Source: Anaerolineae bacterium CG2_30_64_16 (lineage in GTDB: Bacteria; Chloroflexota; Anaerolineae; CG2-30-64-16). Taken from it: DNA of 12,960 nucleotides. Shown here piece after piece: positions 1 through 6,094 of the stretch (its first letter is position 1; each line of letters opens with the position of its first letter). The notes under the pieces were generated by a model. That model was not told where the DNA came from, did no database searches, and saw nothing but the letters and a program-made list of their open reading frames with translations. Made by a program: the position numbers and the translations under genes. The stretch covers positions 1-12,960 of the forward strand of contig MNXL01000265.1 of the NCBI GenBank assembly GCA_001871755.1, read 5' to 3'.

Positions 1-46
1 GAGCAGCCCAACAGTCGTTCCTGAGAACCGCTGATTCGCTATCATC

Positions 47-128
47 CCTAACCTGGACAAGCCAGAGCCAACCAGGCAAATGCCATCAGAAAATTCTCAT
101 CTGTCGTGCAAGGATCTAACTGGTTAGG
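47..128 (+). repeat. Small palindromic-end element, copy 1 (short form, 82 bp)
   Basis: The element begins CCTAACC and ends GGTTAGG, an inverted terminal repeat. Its left arm CTGGACAAGCCAGAGCCAACC matches the left arms of the copies near 4040 and 4953 (reversed), but it lacks the 17-bp block seen in long copies. Its right half (GCCATCAGA, CTGTCGTGCAAG, AACTGGTTAGG) is shared with copy 2. No coding potential or transposase is seen, so it is a non-autonomous or structural repeat. Bases 1-46 before it hold nothing I recognise. Confidence 0.75.
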
Positions 129-129
129 C

Positions 130-228
130 CCTAACCCGGACAAGGCCGCTGCGCTTACAAGCCGGAACCAAACAGGCACATGCCATCAGAGGATTCTCGC
201 CTGTCGTGCAAGAATTCAACTGGTTAGG
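130..228 (+). repeat. Small palindromic-end element, copy 2 (long form, 99 bp)
   Basis: This copy stands in direct tandem with copy 1, one base apart. It starts CCTAACCC and ends GGTTAGG. Relative to copy 1 it carries the extra 17-bp block GCCGCTGCGCTTACAAG, flanked by ACAAG direct repeats, which accounts exactly for the length difference (82 + 17 = 99). A further start, CCTAATCGGACAA at about 230-242, looks like the eroded left end of a third copy and overlaps the stop codon of the DUF5615 gene. Confidence 0.75.
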
Positions 229-230
229 AC

Positions 231-602
231 CTAATCGGACAACAAGGGCAACCGACGAATCCGAATCCGTTCTTCCTGCACTGTAGCCACCGCCCCTCTT
301 TCCAGTTCTTCGCCCCAGAGTCGAAGCACAACCTGCAGCAAGCTGGTCAGCGCTGCAGCGCGCAGACCTTCGATGCGGATACGGATGACCGAAGGAGCCA
401 TCGCGCGCGATAGCGCCAACAGGGCATGAAAGTCGGCATCGAGGGTCACGATGACACAACCCTCCTCTCTCCCCCGATCGAGGATTTCTGCATCGGATGC
501 GGATGAAAAGCCAATCTCACCGACATGCACCGCATCTATGCCCGCCTGGCGCAAGAGGCTGGCGGCTGTTCTGGGGAGACCCTGGTCAAGCAACAGCTTC
601 AT
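231..602 (-). CDS. DUF5615 PIN-like protein, probable toxin of a type II TA pair
   Basis: This 123-residue protein has the layout of the DUF5615/Mut7-C-like PIN-fold family: an N-terminal hydrophobic strand ending in an acid (MKLLLDQ, D6), a segment with E29 and SDAEIL (D37, E39), and the diagnostic strand VTLDADF (D55 and D57). These acids are where PIN-fold nucleases bind metal, so RNA cleavage is the expected activity by family, though it is not demonstrated for most members. The ATG at 602 overlaps the last 17 bases of the upstream DUF433 gene, so the two are translationally coupled, as is usual for this antitoxin-toxin pairing. The stop codon TAG falls inside the CCTAATCGG sequence that resembles the end of the neighbouring small repeat, so the last residues (LLSD) may derive from it. 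The family call is solid; the toxin role is inferred from context. Confidence 0.85.
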   Translation of the reverse strand: MKLLLDQGLPRTAASLLRQAGIDAVHVGEIGFSSASDAEILDRGREEGCVIVTLDADFHALLALSRAMAPSVIRIRIEGLRAAALTSLLQVVLRLWGEELERGAVATVQEERIRIRRLPLLSD

Positions 603-828
603 ATTGCATGGTCAACTCTACAATGCGATCATCGAGATACGTGGCTACATAGGCCAGGGCCTGTCGAATGTCCTCCTCATCGAGTTCCGGGTACTCCCGA
701 ACCAGTTCCCCGCGATCCGGATAGAGGGCCAGCAACTCAACGACACGCTTGACGGTCAGTCGCAGGTTGCGGATGCAAGGCTGCCCGTTCATCCGGGCCG
801 GATTGATTGTAATACGATCAAGTTTCAT
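586..828 (-). CDS. DUF433 protein, probable antitoxin partner
   Basis: This 80-residue protein has the DUF433 signature: an early 'I.P..MNGQPCIRNLRLTV' stretch (about residues 7-25), then a helical region with YPELDEEDI and the 'ALAYVATYL' helix. DUF433 proteins are small DNA-binding, winged or ribbon-helix-like antitoxins commonly encoded just before DUF5615 or PIN toxins. The ATG at 828 is preferred over an upstream in-frame ATG at 858 because a GGGGAG sequence lies 8 bases before it and the family begins at this methionine. It starts 30 bases after the glyQS stop and overlaps the toxin gene by 17 bases. Autoregulation by the TA complex is typical of such pairs, but I see no clear operator here. 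Confidence 0.85.
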   Translation of the reverse strand: MKLDRITINPARMNGQPCIRNLRLTVKRVVELLALYPDRGELVREYPELDEEDIRQALAYVATYLDDRIVELTMQYEAVA

Positions 829-858
829 CACGAGCACTCCCCATTCGATTTTCCCCAA

Positions 859-3800
859 TCAGAACCCCTGTAACTGACTTAAATCCGCGATGCCATCCGG
901 CAATGCGGCGATCCGCTGCACCAATGCCAGCCGCGCCGCGCGCACCGTGGGCTCCTCCGCCATCACCAGCACGTCCGTGAAGAAGCGATTGATCGGCCCT
1001 TGCAAATCGCGCAGGACCGTGCCCAACACCGCCACCGATTCGCCTGTCGCCGCTTCGCCCATTCGCCCATTCGCCGCCTCCCACACCGCGTGCAGCGCGC
1101 GCGTTGCTTCCTCCGTGTAAACCTGCGGCGCGAGGGGATAGGTTTCGGCTACTCCGCGCACGATGCGCTTGCAGCGCGCATACGCGGTCAGCACCTCGGG
1201 CCAGTCGGCCGCCCGGGTCAGCGCGGCAAGATCCCGGGCAGCGAGAGCCGCACGGTACGGATCAAATGCCTGTTCGGCCAACACCGCGGTCACGACGTCG
1301 TGCGGCAGGTCCTGGTCCCGCAGCCACCCGTAGAGCCGGTCCCGGACAAAGGTGAGCACGTCGGTCAACACCGCCTCGTTGACAGGCACTGGCATCCGAC
1401 CGGCAACCGCCTGGAGCGCCGGCCGCAAATCAAACGACTGCTCGCAGCCAACCAGCGCGCCAACCAGGCCCAGGGCGTCGCGGCGCAGCCCGAACGGGTC
1501 GGCCGTGCTGGTCGGCGCAAGGCCCACCGCGAACAGCCCCACCAGGGAGTCGAGCCGGTTGGCAATCCCCAGAAGCAAGCCGGGGCGGGTGGCCGGCAGC
1601 GCGTCTCCCTGGAAGCGCGGGAGATAGTGCTCGTAGATGGCGACCGCCACCGCGTCCGGCTCGCCGGAGAGGCGGGCGTATTCGCGGCCCATGATGCCCT
1701 GGAGTGAGGTCAACTCGACGACCATCTGAGTTGCCAGATCGCTCTTGAAGAGCGCCGCGGCGCGCTGGGCAACGACCCGGTCGCCGTCGTCCAGGCCGAG
1801 TTGATCGGCCAGCGCCGGCGCCACCCCTTCGACCCGGTGCACTTTGTCCAACATCGAACCGAGCTTCTCCTGAAAGGTGAGCGTGACCAGCCGCGGGGTG
1901 AAGTTCTCCAGCGGGCGGGCGGTGTCAGCCCGGAAGAAATAGGCCGCGTCGGCGTAGCGCGCCTGGAGCACGCCTTCGTTGCCGGCCCGCACCACGTCCA
2001 GATACTCGACGCCGCCGTTGCGCACGGTGATGAAGTACGGCAGTAGATTGGTAGATTGGTAAGTTGGTAGATTGGTAGATTGGTAGATTGGTAGGTTGGT
2101 AGATTGGGTTTCCGGCTCCCAATTTACCAATTTACCATCCCCCAATTTACCATCCCCCAATTTACCATCCCCCAATTTACCATCCCCCAATTTACCAACT
2201 ACCGGAAAGTAGCGCTGGTGCTTCTTCATCACCGTAATCAGGACTTCTTTGGGCAGGCGCAGGTAGTCGTCGGCGAAGCTGCCCCGGACGGCCGTCGGCT
2301 GCTCGACCAGATCGGTGACCTCATCCAACAGATCGGGCTCGTCGGGTACGAAGCCGCCCACCTCCGCGGCCAGCGCGGTCACCTGGCGGGCGATCTCAGC
2401 ACGGCGCGCGTCACGGTCCACGATGATGTGGTTCTCGGCCAACAGAGGCAAGTAGGCGTCAGCGCTGACCACGTCCAGCGCGGGTGAGCCGGCCGCGCGC
2501 GGCCCGTGCGTCGTCCGGCCGGCGGTCAAGCCCGCATACTCAAACGGCGCAATCGCCTCGCCCAACAGCGAGACCAGCCAGCGGACAGGCCGCGAGAAGG
2601 CCACCCCGGACGCGTTCCAGCGCATCGTCTTGCCGAACCGGATCCCCGAGACCAGCCCTGGCAGCGCCTCGGCCAACACCTCAAGGGTCGGGCGGCCGGT
2701 TTTCCGCACCACAGCGTACACGTAGCGGCCGCCGCCCTCTGCGCGGATTTCGAGCTGATCGATCGCCACCCCTTGTTTGGCGGCAAAACCGATCGCGGCC
2801 CGGGTGGGGGCGCCGTCGGGCTCGAACGCCCGCTCGGCCGGCGGTCCTTTGACCAGCGTCTTCTCGTCGGTCTGCCGCGAGGCCAACGCCTCCACCATCA
2901 CCACCAGCCGCCGCGGGGTGCCGGTCACGGTGACCGCACCGTGCGCCAGCCGCAGATCGTCCAGCATCTTCGGCGCCGCGACCTTGAGTTGCTCGATCGC
3001 GTCCACCACGTCGTGGGCCGGCAACTCCTCGGCGCCAATCTCGAGGAGGTAGGAGCTGGGGGACTGGGAAACAGGGACTGGAAAACTCGTCGCCATCCTG
3101 CCCTGGGTCTGCCAATTGCCTGATTCCTGACTCCTGACTCTTGACTCCTCGAGCCAGGGATACTCCTCCCGCTGCCGCTGCTCGACGTAGGCCAGCGATA
3201 TCTCGCGCGCCAGATCACGCATCCGGGCGAAGTAGTGTGCGCGTTCAGTGACGCCGATGGCCCCACGCGCGTCCAGCAGGTTGAAGGTGTGAGAACAGCG
3301 CAGGACGTAATCGTGCGCGGGGATCACCAGCTTGTGGGCCAACGCGTTCCGGGCCTCAGCCTCGAAGATATCGTACATCTGCTTCAAGCGGCCCACATCC
3401 GCGACCTGGAAGTCGTAGGTGCAGTGCTCGATCTCGGGCAGGCGCAACAGGTCGCCGTAAGTCCGCCGGCCGTCCCAGTCGATCTGCCACACCTCTTTGA
3501 CACGCTGCAAGTACATCACAATCCGTTCCAGGCCGTAAGTGTATTCCACCGGCGCCGGGTCGAGCGGGATGCCGCCGGCCTGCTGGAAATAAGTGTACTG
3601 GGTGATCTCCATGCCATCCAGCCACACCTCCCAGCCCAGCCCCCACGCGCCCAACGCGGGTGACGCCCAGTTGTCCTCCACAAACCGGATATCGTGCTGA
3701 TCCCGGTCGATGCCGATGGCCGCCAGGCTGCCCAGATACAACTCCTGCGAGTTCTCGGGCGCGGGTTTCAGGATCACCTGGTACTGCGTGTGCATTTGCA

Positions 3801-4026
3801 TCCGGTTGGGATTTTCCGCGTAGCGGCCGTCGTCCGGGCGATAGCTTGGCTCGACGTAGGCCACGTTCCAGGGCTCCGGCCCCAGGACGCGCAGGATCGT
3901 GGCTGGATTGGCCGTGCCCGCGCCGACCTTCTCGCTGTACGGCTGCCAGATCAGACAGCCGTGGTCGGCCCAATATCGCTCGAGCCGCATGATGACGTCT
4001 TGGAAGGACAGAGGTTTGGAACCCAT
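859..4026 (-). CDS. glyQS: Glycyl-tRNA synthetase, fused alpha and beta subunits
   Basis: This cytoplasmic enzyme charges tRNA-Gly with glycine using ATP. The 1055 residues join what are usually two chains. The alpha catalytic part is about residues 1-291, with VEPSYRPDDGRY at 58-69, HDIRFVEDNW at 111-120, then GWEVWLDGMEITQ and YGLERI. A 30-residue linker follows, then the beta part from LLEIGAEELPAHD (about 323), with an HD-like region (KSDLATQMVVE, then ANRLDSLVGLF where most relatives have ADRLDSL) and a C-terminal DALR-like anticodon-binding region ending DLSQLQGF. Fused alpha-beta GlyRS is known in chlamydiae and plant organelles. Oddities: the linker and a roughly 55-residue insertion in the beta part (about 606-661) are translated simple repeats, both in frame. 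The ATG at 4026 is chosen because upstream residues come from a repeat element and AGGAG lies 11 bases before it; an ATG at 4035 is too close to that site. Confidence 0.93.
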   Translation of the reverse strand: MGSKPLSFQDVIMRLERYWADHGCLIWQPYSEKVGAGTANPATILRVLGPEPWNVAYVEPSYRPDDGRYAENPNRMQMHTQYQVILKPAPENSQELYLGSLAAIGIDRDQHDIRFVEDNWASPALGAWGLGWEVWLDGMEITQYTYFQQAGGIPLDPAPVEYTYGLERIVMYLQRVKEVWQIDWDGRRTYGDLLRLPEIEHCTYDFQVADVGRLKQMYDIFEAEARNALAHKLVIPAHDYVLRCSHTFNLLDARGAIGVTERAHYFARMRDLAREISLAYVEQRQREEYPWLEESRVRSQESGNWQTQGRMATSFPVPVSQSPSSYLLEIGAEELPAHDVVDAIEQLKVAAPKMLDDLRLAHGAVTVTGTPRRLVVMVEALASRQTDEKTLVKGPPAERAFEPDGAPTRAAIGFAAKQGVAIDQLEIRAEGGGRYVYAVVRKTGRPTLEVLAEALPGLVSGIRFGKTMRWNASGVAFSRPVRWLVSLLGEAIAPFEYAGLTAGRTTHGPRAAGSPALDVVSADAYLPLLAENHIIVDRDARRAEIARQVTALAAEVGGFVPDEPDLLDEVTDLVEQPTAVRGSFADDYLRLPKEVLITVMKKHQRYFPVVGKLGDGKLGDGKLGDGKLGDGKLVNWEPETQSTNLPIYQSTNLPTYQSTNLLPYFITVRNGGVEYLDVVRAGNEGVLQARYADAAYFFRADTARPLENFTPRLVTLTFQEKLGSMLDKVHRVEGVAPALADQLGLDDGDRVVAQRAAALFKSDLATQMVVELTSLQGIMGREYARLSGEPDAVAVAIYEHYLPRFQGDALPATRPGLLLGIANRLDSLVGLFAVGLAPTSTADPFGLRRDALGLVGALVGCEQSFDLRPALQAVAGRMPVPVNEAVLTDVLTFVRDRLYGWLRDQDLPHDVVTAVLAEQAFDPYRAALAARDLAALTRAADWPEVLTAYARCKRIVRGVAETYPLAPQVYTEEATRALHAVWEAANGRMGEAATGESVAVLGTVLRDLQGPINRFFTDVLVMAEEPTVRAARLALVQRIAALPDGIADLSQLQGF
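2044..2107. repeat. Eight tandem copies of 8-bp TAGATTGG inside glyQS
   Basis: Eight contiguous 8-bp units run from 2044 to 2107. Six read TAGATTGG and two are one-base variants (TAAGTTGG, TAGGTTGG). Three units equal 24 bases, so on the minus strand the array reads as an 8-residue protein repeat (QSTNLPIY, QSTNLPTY, QSTNL) without breaking the frame. It lies between the conserved YFPV and LPYFITVRNGG segments of the GlyRS beta part. Confidence 0.9.
2129..2197. repeat. Four-plus tandem copies of a 15-bp unit inside glyQS
   Basis: The unit AATTTACCATCCCCC is repeated four times perfectly (2129-2188) and followed by a partial fifth copy. Because 15 is a multiple of three, the minus strand reads KLGDG repeated in frame. 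The array is separated from the TAGATTGG array by about 20 bases, and together they form one low-complexity insertion in the beta part of GlyRS. Confidence 0.9.
3053..3152. repeat. Simple-repeat linker between GlyRS alpha and beta parts
   Basis: Both strands show degenerate reiterations: GACTCCTGACTCTTGACTCC at about 3129-3148 and GGACTGGGAAACAGGGACTGG at about 3060-3080. Their style matches spacer sequence at 9846-9906 (ACTGGAAACTGGACACTGGG). In frame they encode the Ser/Gln-rich linker SRVRSQESGNWQTQGRMATS followed by FPVPVSQSPSS, which has no place in either GlyRS subunit. This looks like former intergenic spacer between glyQ and glyS that now reads through. Confidence 0.6.
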
Positions 4027-4039
4027 CGTGAGCATATCT

Positions 4040-4141
4040 CCTAACCCGGACAAGGCCGCTGCGCTTACAAGCCAGAACCAAGAAGGCGCCAACCTGGCCC
4101 ACAAAATTCTTGCACAAAAAGCAAGGATCTCGTGGGTTAGG
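4040..4141 (+). repeat. Small palindromic-end element, copy 3 (long form, 102 bp)
   Basis: The ends are CCTAACCC and GGGTTAGG. It carries the 17-bp block GCCGCTGCGCTTACAAG. Its right half contains nested complementary segments, CCCAC (4098-4102) with GTGGG (4132-4136), and TTCTTGC with GCAAGGA around an ACAAAAA loop. The last 51 bases are identical to the inverted copy at 4953-5037. Its left edge, read on the minus strand, forms the AGGAG that precedes glyQS. Confidence 0.85.
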
Positions 4142-4142
4142 C

Positions 4143-4245
4143 CCTAACCCGGACAAGGCCGCTGCGCTTACAAGCCAGAACCAAAAAGCCGACAGCCGCC
4201 ACTCCCAAAATCCTTACACAAAAAACAGGAATTTCGGGGGTTAGG
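4143..4245 (+). repeat. Small palindromic-end element, copy 4 (long form, 103 bp)
   Basis: This copy stands in direct tandem with copy 3, one base apart, exactly as copies 1 and 2 are arranged. Ends are CCTAACCC and GGGTTAGG and the left half is nearly identical to copy 3, including the 17-bp block. The right half has diverged in sequence yet keeps a similar foldback: CCCAAAATCCT around an A-rich loop with AGGAATTTCGGGG. Together copies 3 and 4 fill almost the whole 242-bp gap between the small unknown gene and glyQS. No T-box-like motif is seen there. Confidence 0.8.
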
Positions 4246-4268
4246 CACTATCATTTGCACAAATATTG

Positions 4269-4496
4269 TCAAGCTGCCAGCCGCTCTTCGACCCGTTGGC
4301 GCAACAGCATCAGCTCATCGCGGCTTAAGCCATCCAATGCAAACAGAAAAGCCGAAAATGGAATCGGCAGTCTCACGATCGGCTCGGCCCTGAGTAAGTT
4401 CTGTCGCAACACAGCCGCGATCCGTTGCGCGTCATCCCATACTTCGGCCGCGCTCATGACTTCAGCCTCCGGTTCATGTGCCGATTTGATGCTCAT
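4269..4496 (-). CDS. Small hypothetical protein coupled to MazG-like gene
   Basis: This 75-residue protein is not one I recognise. It is mostly helical in character: an acidic N-terminus (HEPEAEVMSAAEVWDDAQRI), a central 'RAEPIVRLPIPFSAFLFALDGL' stretch of mixed hydrophobic residues, and a charged C-terminal helix ending RQRVEERLAA. No membrane segment or cysteine motif is visible. The ATG at 4496 has GGTGGG five bases upstream and overlaps the end of the MazG-like gene by 23 bases, which argues for a real, translationally coupled gene. A second in-frame ATG at 4457 is possible but lacks this signal. An accessory role to the pyrophosphohydrolase is only a guess from the overlap. Confidence 0.6.
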   Translation of the reverse strand: MSIKSAHEPEAEVMSAAEVWDDAQRIAAVLRQNLLRAEPIVRLPIPFSAFLFALDGLSRDELMLLRQRVEERLAA

Positions 4497-4872
4497 GCTG
4501 TCCCACCAACTGCGCCAGCGCCTCCGCCTGCCGGGCGTGATAGCGTGCCAGCTCGGCGTTGGCCTGGTCCAGATCAGGATACCGCCCGTCGGCCTTGGCC
4601 TGGCCGCGCGTCAGCGCCGCCTCCACGTCCACGCCGGTCTGATACGCCAGCTTGAACAGGAACACAAACACATCCGAGAGCTCTTCTTCCAACTCGGCGT
4701 GCAACTGCTCCTGGCTGTCGACTGGCTTGTAGCCTTCCCTCTGCAACATCAGCCGGGCGACCTCGCCCAACTCCTCCAGCGCATGGATCAGCGTGTGAGC
4801 CGGCGCCACCCGATCCCACCCGCGTGCTTTGTCCCAGGCCTCCAGCCATTGTTGGTATTCGCGAATTTGCAT
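4474..4872 (-). CDS. MazG-type nucleotide pyrophosphohydrolase
   Basis: This 132-residue protein shows the MazG/all-alpha NTP pyrophosphohydrolase pattern: EELGE at residues 33-37 (EExxE) and EELSD at 63-67 (ExxD), the four acids that hold magnesium and the triphosphate. Between them lies a charged helix pair, and VFVFLFKLAYQTGVDVEAA follows, as in single-domain house-cleaning enzymes that hydrolyse (d)NTPs to monophosphates and pyrophosphate. The substrate cannot be told from sequence; it is a one-domain form, about half the size of E. coli MazG. The ATG at 4872 fits the family N-terminus (REYQQWLEAWDKARGW), though only a weak ribosome-binding site precedes it. It is separated from recO by the inverted small element and overlaps the downstream small gene. 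Confidence 0.85.
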   Translation of the reverse strand: MQIREYQQWLEAWDKARGWDRVAPAHTLIHALEELGEVARLMLQREGYKPVDSQEQLHAELEEELSDVFVFLFKLAYQTGVDVEAALTRGQAKADGRYPDLDQANAELARYHARQAEALAQLVGQHEHQIGT

Positions 4873-4952
4873 AACGCTTGCCAGTCTCTTGACAAGATCA
4901 CAAAGCGAACGCAGCAGTACTGCGGATCATCGGTCGCGCTCACTCGATAGGG

Positions 4953-5037
4953 CCTAACCCACGAGATCCTTGCTTTTTGTGCAAGAATTTTGTGGGCCAG
5001 GTTGTCACCTTCTTGGTTCCGGCTTGTCCGGGTTAGG
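4953..5037 (-). repeat. Small palindromic-end element, copy 5 (short form, 85 bp, inverted)
   Basis: The ends are CCTAACCC and GGGTTAGG. Read on the minus strand it matches copy 3 almost base for base but lacks the 17-bp block (85 + 17 = 102). The 51 bases at one end are identical to copy 3. Orientation is opposite to copies 1-4. Its one edge lies inside recO and supplies the last codons and the stop codon of that gene. Confidence 0.85.
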
Positions 5038-5838
5038 GTCCACGTCCGATCTCGCAGCCATGGCCAGCTCCTGCTGCAATCGGTACAGAAATGCCACCGA
5101 CCGCACGTTACGCTCCAGGTGATAGACGATGTAGCGCGCCAGCAGGCTCTCGACCTGTCCGCCCACGGCCGGGCTCAGCCGCAACTGGGCCACTTGCTCC
5201 CAAGACCGGCTTTGCAAGAAACGGAGCACCTTAAAGGCCGGCAAGGACAAGACCATCGTGCCCGCCTCGTTTGCGCCGTGCTTCGGACACAGCGCGCCAC
5301 CCCGGGCCAGGCTGAAGAAGTTGGTCTCCGGCTCCAACAATTCGCCACATTGCACACAGCGAAAGAGCTGCGGCTGATAACCAACCAACGACAGCAAATG
5401 CAGCTCGTAGTAGCGCGCCGCCAGCGCGGGCTCAGCGCCCTGGTCCAACCGGCCCAGTGTCTCCAGCAGCAGGTCGAACAGCAGCTCGTTGGGATCACCG
5501 TCCTGGGTGAAGGCGTCGGCCAGTTCCGCGGCGTAGTAGCCCCACGTGCTGAGCAGTAGATCCTCGCGCAGTCGGCGATGCGCCGCGGTCGTCTCGGCCT
5601 GGGTGATCAAATCCAGACTTTTGCCTCTGGCCACCAACAATTCGACGTGAGTGAACGGCTCGACGTGTCCGGCTTTGCGGCTGGCCGACTTGCGCACCCC
5701 TTTGGCAACCAGCGTCAACTTGCCCCGATCGCGCGTCAGCACCGTCAACAGGCGGTCGGCTTCGCCCATGTCGCGGCGTTTCAACACGATAGCCGAGAGG
5801 CGGTAAAGGCGTTGACGACGGTCGGTTCCGGGGTTCAT
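5005..5838 (-). CDS. recO: DNA repair protein RecO
   Basis: RecO anneals complementary single strands and, with RecR, helps load RecA at gaps in the RecF pathway. The 277 residues show the N-terminal OB-fold (YRLSAIVLKRRDMGEADRLL, then GKLTLVAKGVRKSASR and the FTHVELLVARGKSLDLITQAE strand) and a helical C-terminal domain holding a zinc site CVQC (161, 164) with CPKH (184, 187), a CxxC...CxxH variant of the usual four cysteines. The ATG at 5838 is preferred because GGTGGA lies nine bases upstream; an ATG at 5847 directly abuts that site and a longer start at 5907 is repeat sequence. The last 11 residues (DPNPDKPEPRR) and the TGA come from the inverted small element, so the tail is not native RecO. 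A consensus-like promoter lies upstream at 5975-6003. Confidence 0.92.
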   Translation of the reverse strand: MNPGTDRRQRLYRLSAIVLKRRDMGEADRLLTVLTRDRGKLTLVAKGVRKSASRKAGHVEPFTHVELLVARGKSLDLITQAETTAAHRRLREDLLLSTWGYYAAELADAFTQDGDPNELLFDLLLETLGRLDQGAEPALAARYYELHLLSLVGYQPQLFRCVQCGELLEPETNFFSLARGGALCPKHGANEAGTMVLSLPAFKVLRFLQSRSWEQVAQLRLSPAVGGQVESLLARYIVYHLERNVRSVAFLYRLQQELAMAARSDVDPNPDKPEPRR

Positions 5839-5859
5839 GTAGCTCATTCCACCACAACC

Positions 5860-5937
5860 GCAAAACGTGAAACGCAAAACTTGATCTCCAACACCTGCCC
5901 ACTTCACGTTTTACGCATCACGTTTTACATTTCGCGT
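5860..5937. repeat. ACGTTTT-type simple repeats in the recO leader
   Basis: TCACGTTTT occurs at 5904-5912 and 5918-5926, and its exact reverse complement AAAACGTGA at 5862-5870. The recO 5' leader could therefore fold back in two alternative ways. Similar CGTTTTTCGTTTCACG sequence ends the cdd gene at 6098-6115. These are the simple spacers that recur through the window. Confidence 0.6.
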
Positions 5938-5950
5938 TCAACACACAATC

Positions 5951-5962
5951 GAGACCGGTCTC
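5951..5962. promoter_or_regulatory. 12-bp perfect palindrome near the recO start site
   Basis: GAGACCGGTCTC is a perfect palindrome placed about 12 to 24 bases downstream of the TATAAT of the putative recO promoter, that is, just after the expected transcription start. The position would suit an operator or a 5' hairpin. No regulator can be named. Confidence 0.35.
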
Positions 5963-5974
5963 TGCACCGACGCG

Positions 5975-6003
5975 ATTATACCACCCCGACTAAGGGGCAG
6001 CAA
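5975..6003 (-). promoter_or_regulatory. Putative sigma-70-type promoter for recO
   Basis: On the minus strand TTGCTG (5998-6003) is separated by exactly 17 bases from a perfect TATAAT (5975-5980). It lies about 140 bases upstream of the recO start and just after the cdd terminator, so recO would begin its own transcription unit with the MazG-like and small genes downstream. The -35 matches only in TTG. Confidence 0.6.
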
Positions 6004-6035
6004 ACACCCCGTCCGCTCGCCATGCCCTGACACAC

Positions 6036-6059
6036 AAAAGCCGCGCTGCCACGCGGCTT
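6036..6059 (-). terminator. Intrinsic terminator after cdd
   Basis: The minus strand reads AAGCCGCG, a 6-base loop, CGCGGCTT and then a run of T (TTTTGTGTG). The 8-bp GC-rich stem with a U-tract in the direction of transcription marks the end of the CBS-cdd transcription unit, 35 bases after the cdd stop. Confidence 0.8.
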
Positions 6060-6094
6060 CTCTCAGAAAAGCAGTGATGGACACGCCTTTCGTC

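Noticed and set aside
1000..1707. A long plus-strand open frame opposite glyQS
   Set aside because: It is antisense to a clearly conserved coding sequence in GC-rich DNA. Its translation is rich in Arg/Gln/Gly with no recognisable domain, which is typical of a shadow frame.
2044..2197. Regular repeats that could suggest a CRISPR array
   Set aside because: The units are contiguous 8- and 15-bp tandems with no unique spacers, they are coding in frame, and there are no cas genes nearby.
4098..4136. The element foldback as a transcription terminator
   Set aside because: Only one orientation places a U-run after the stem, and the copy behind recO is in the other orientation. The stem is AU-rich and imperfect.
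4027..4268. A glycine T-box or riboswitch upstream of glyQS
   Set aside because: The gap is filled by two repeat elements. I found no T-box consensus, no specifier-loop arrangement and no terminator-antiterminator pair in the sense strand.
47..5037. TTAGGG-like sequence at element ends as telomere-type repeats
   Set aside because: Each end has a single GGGTTAGG, never a tandem run. The matching inverted ends show these are element termini.
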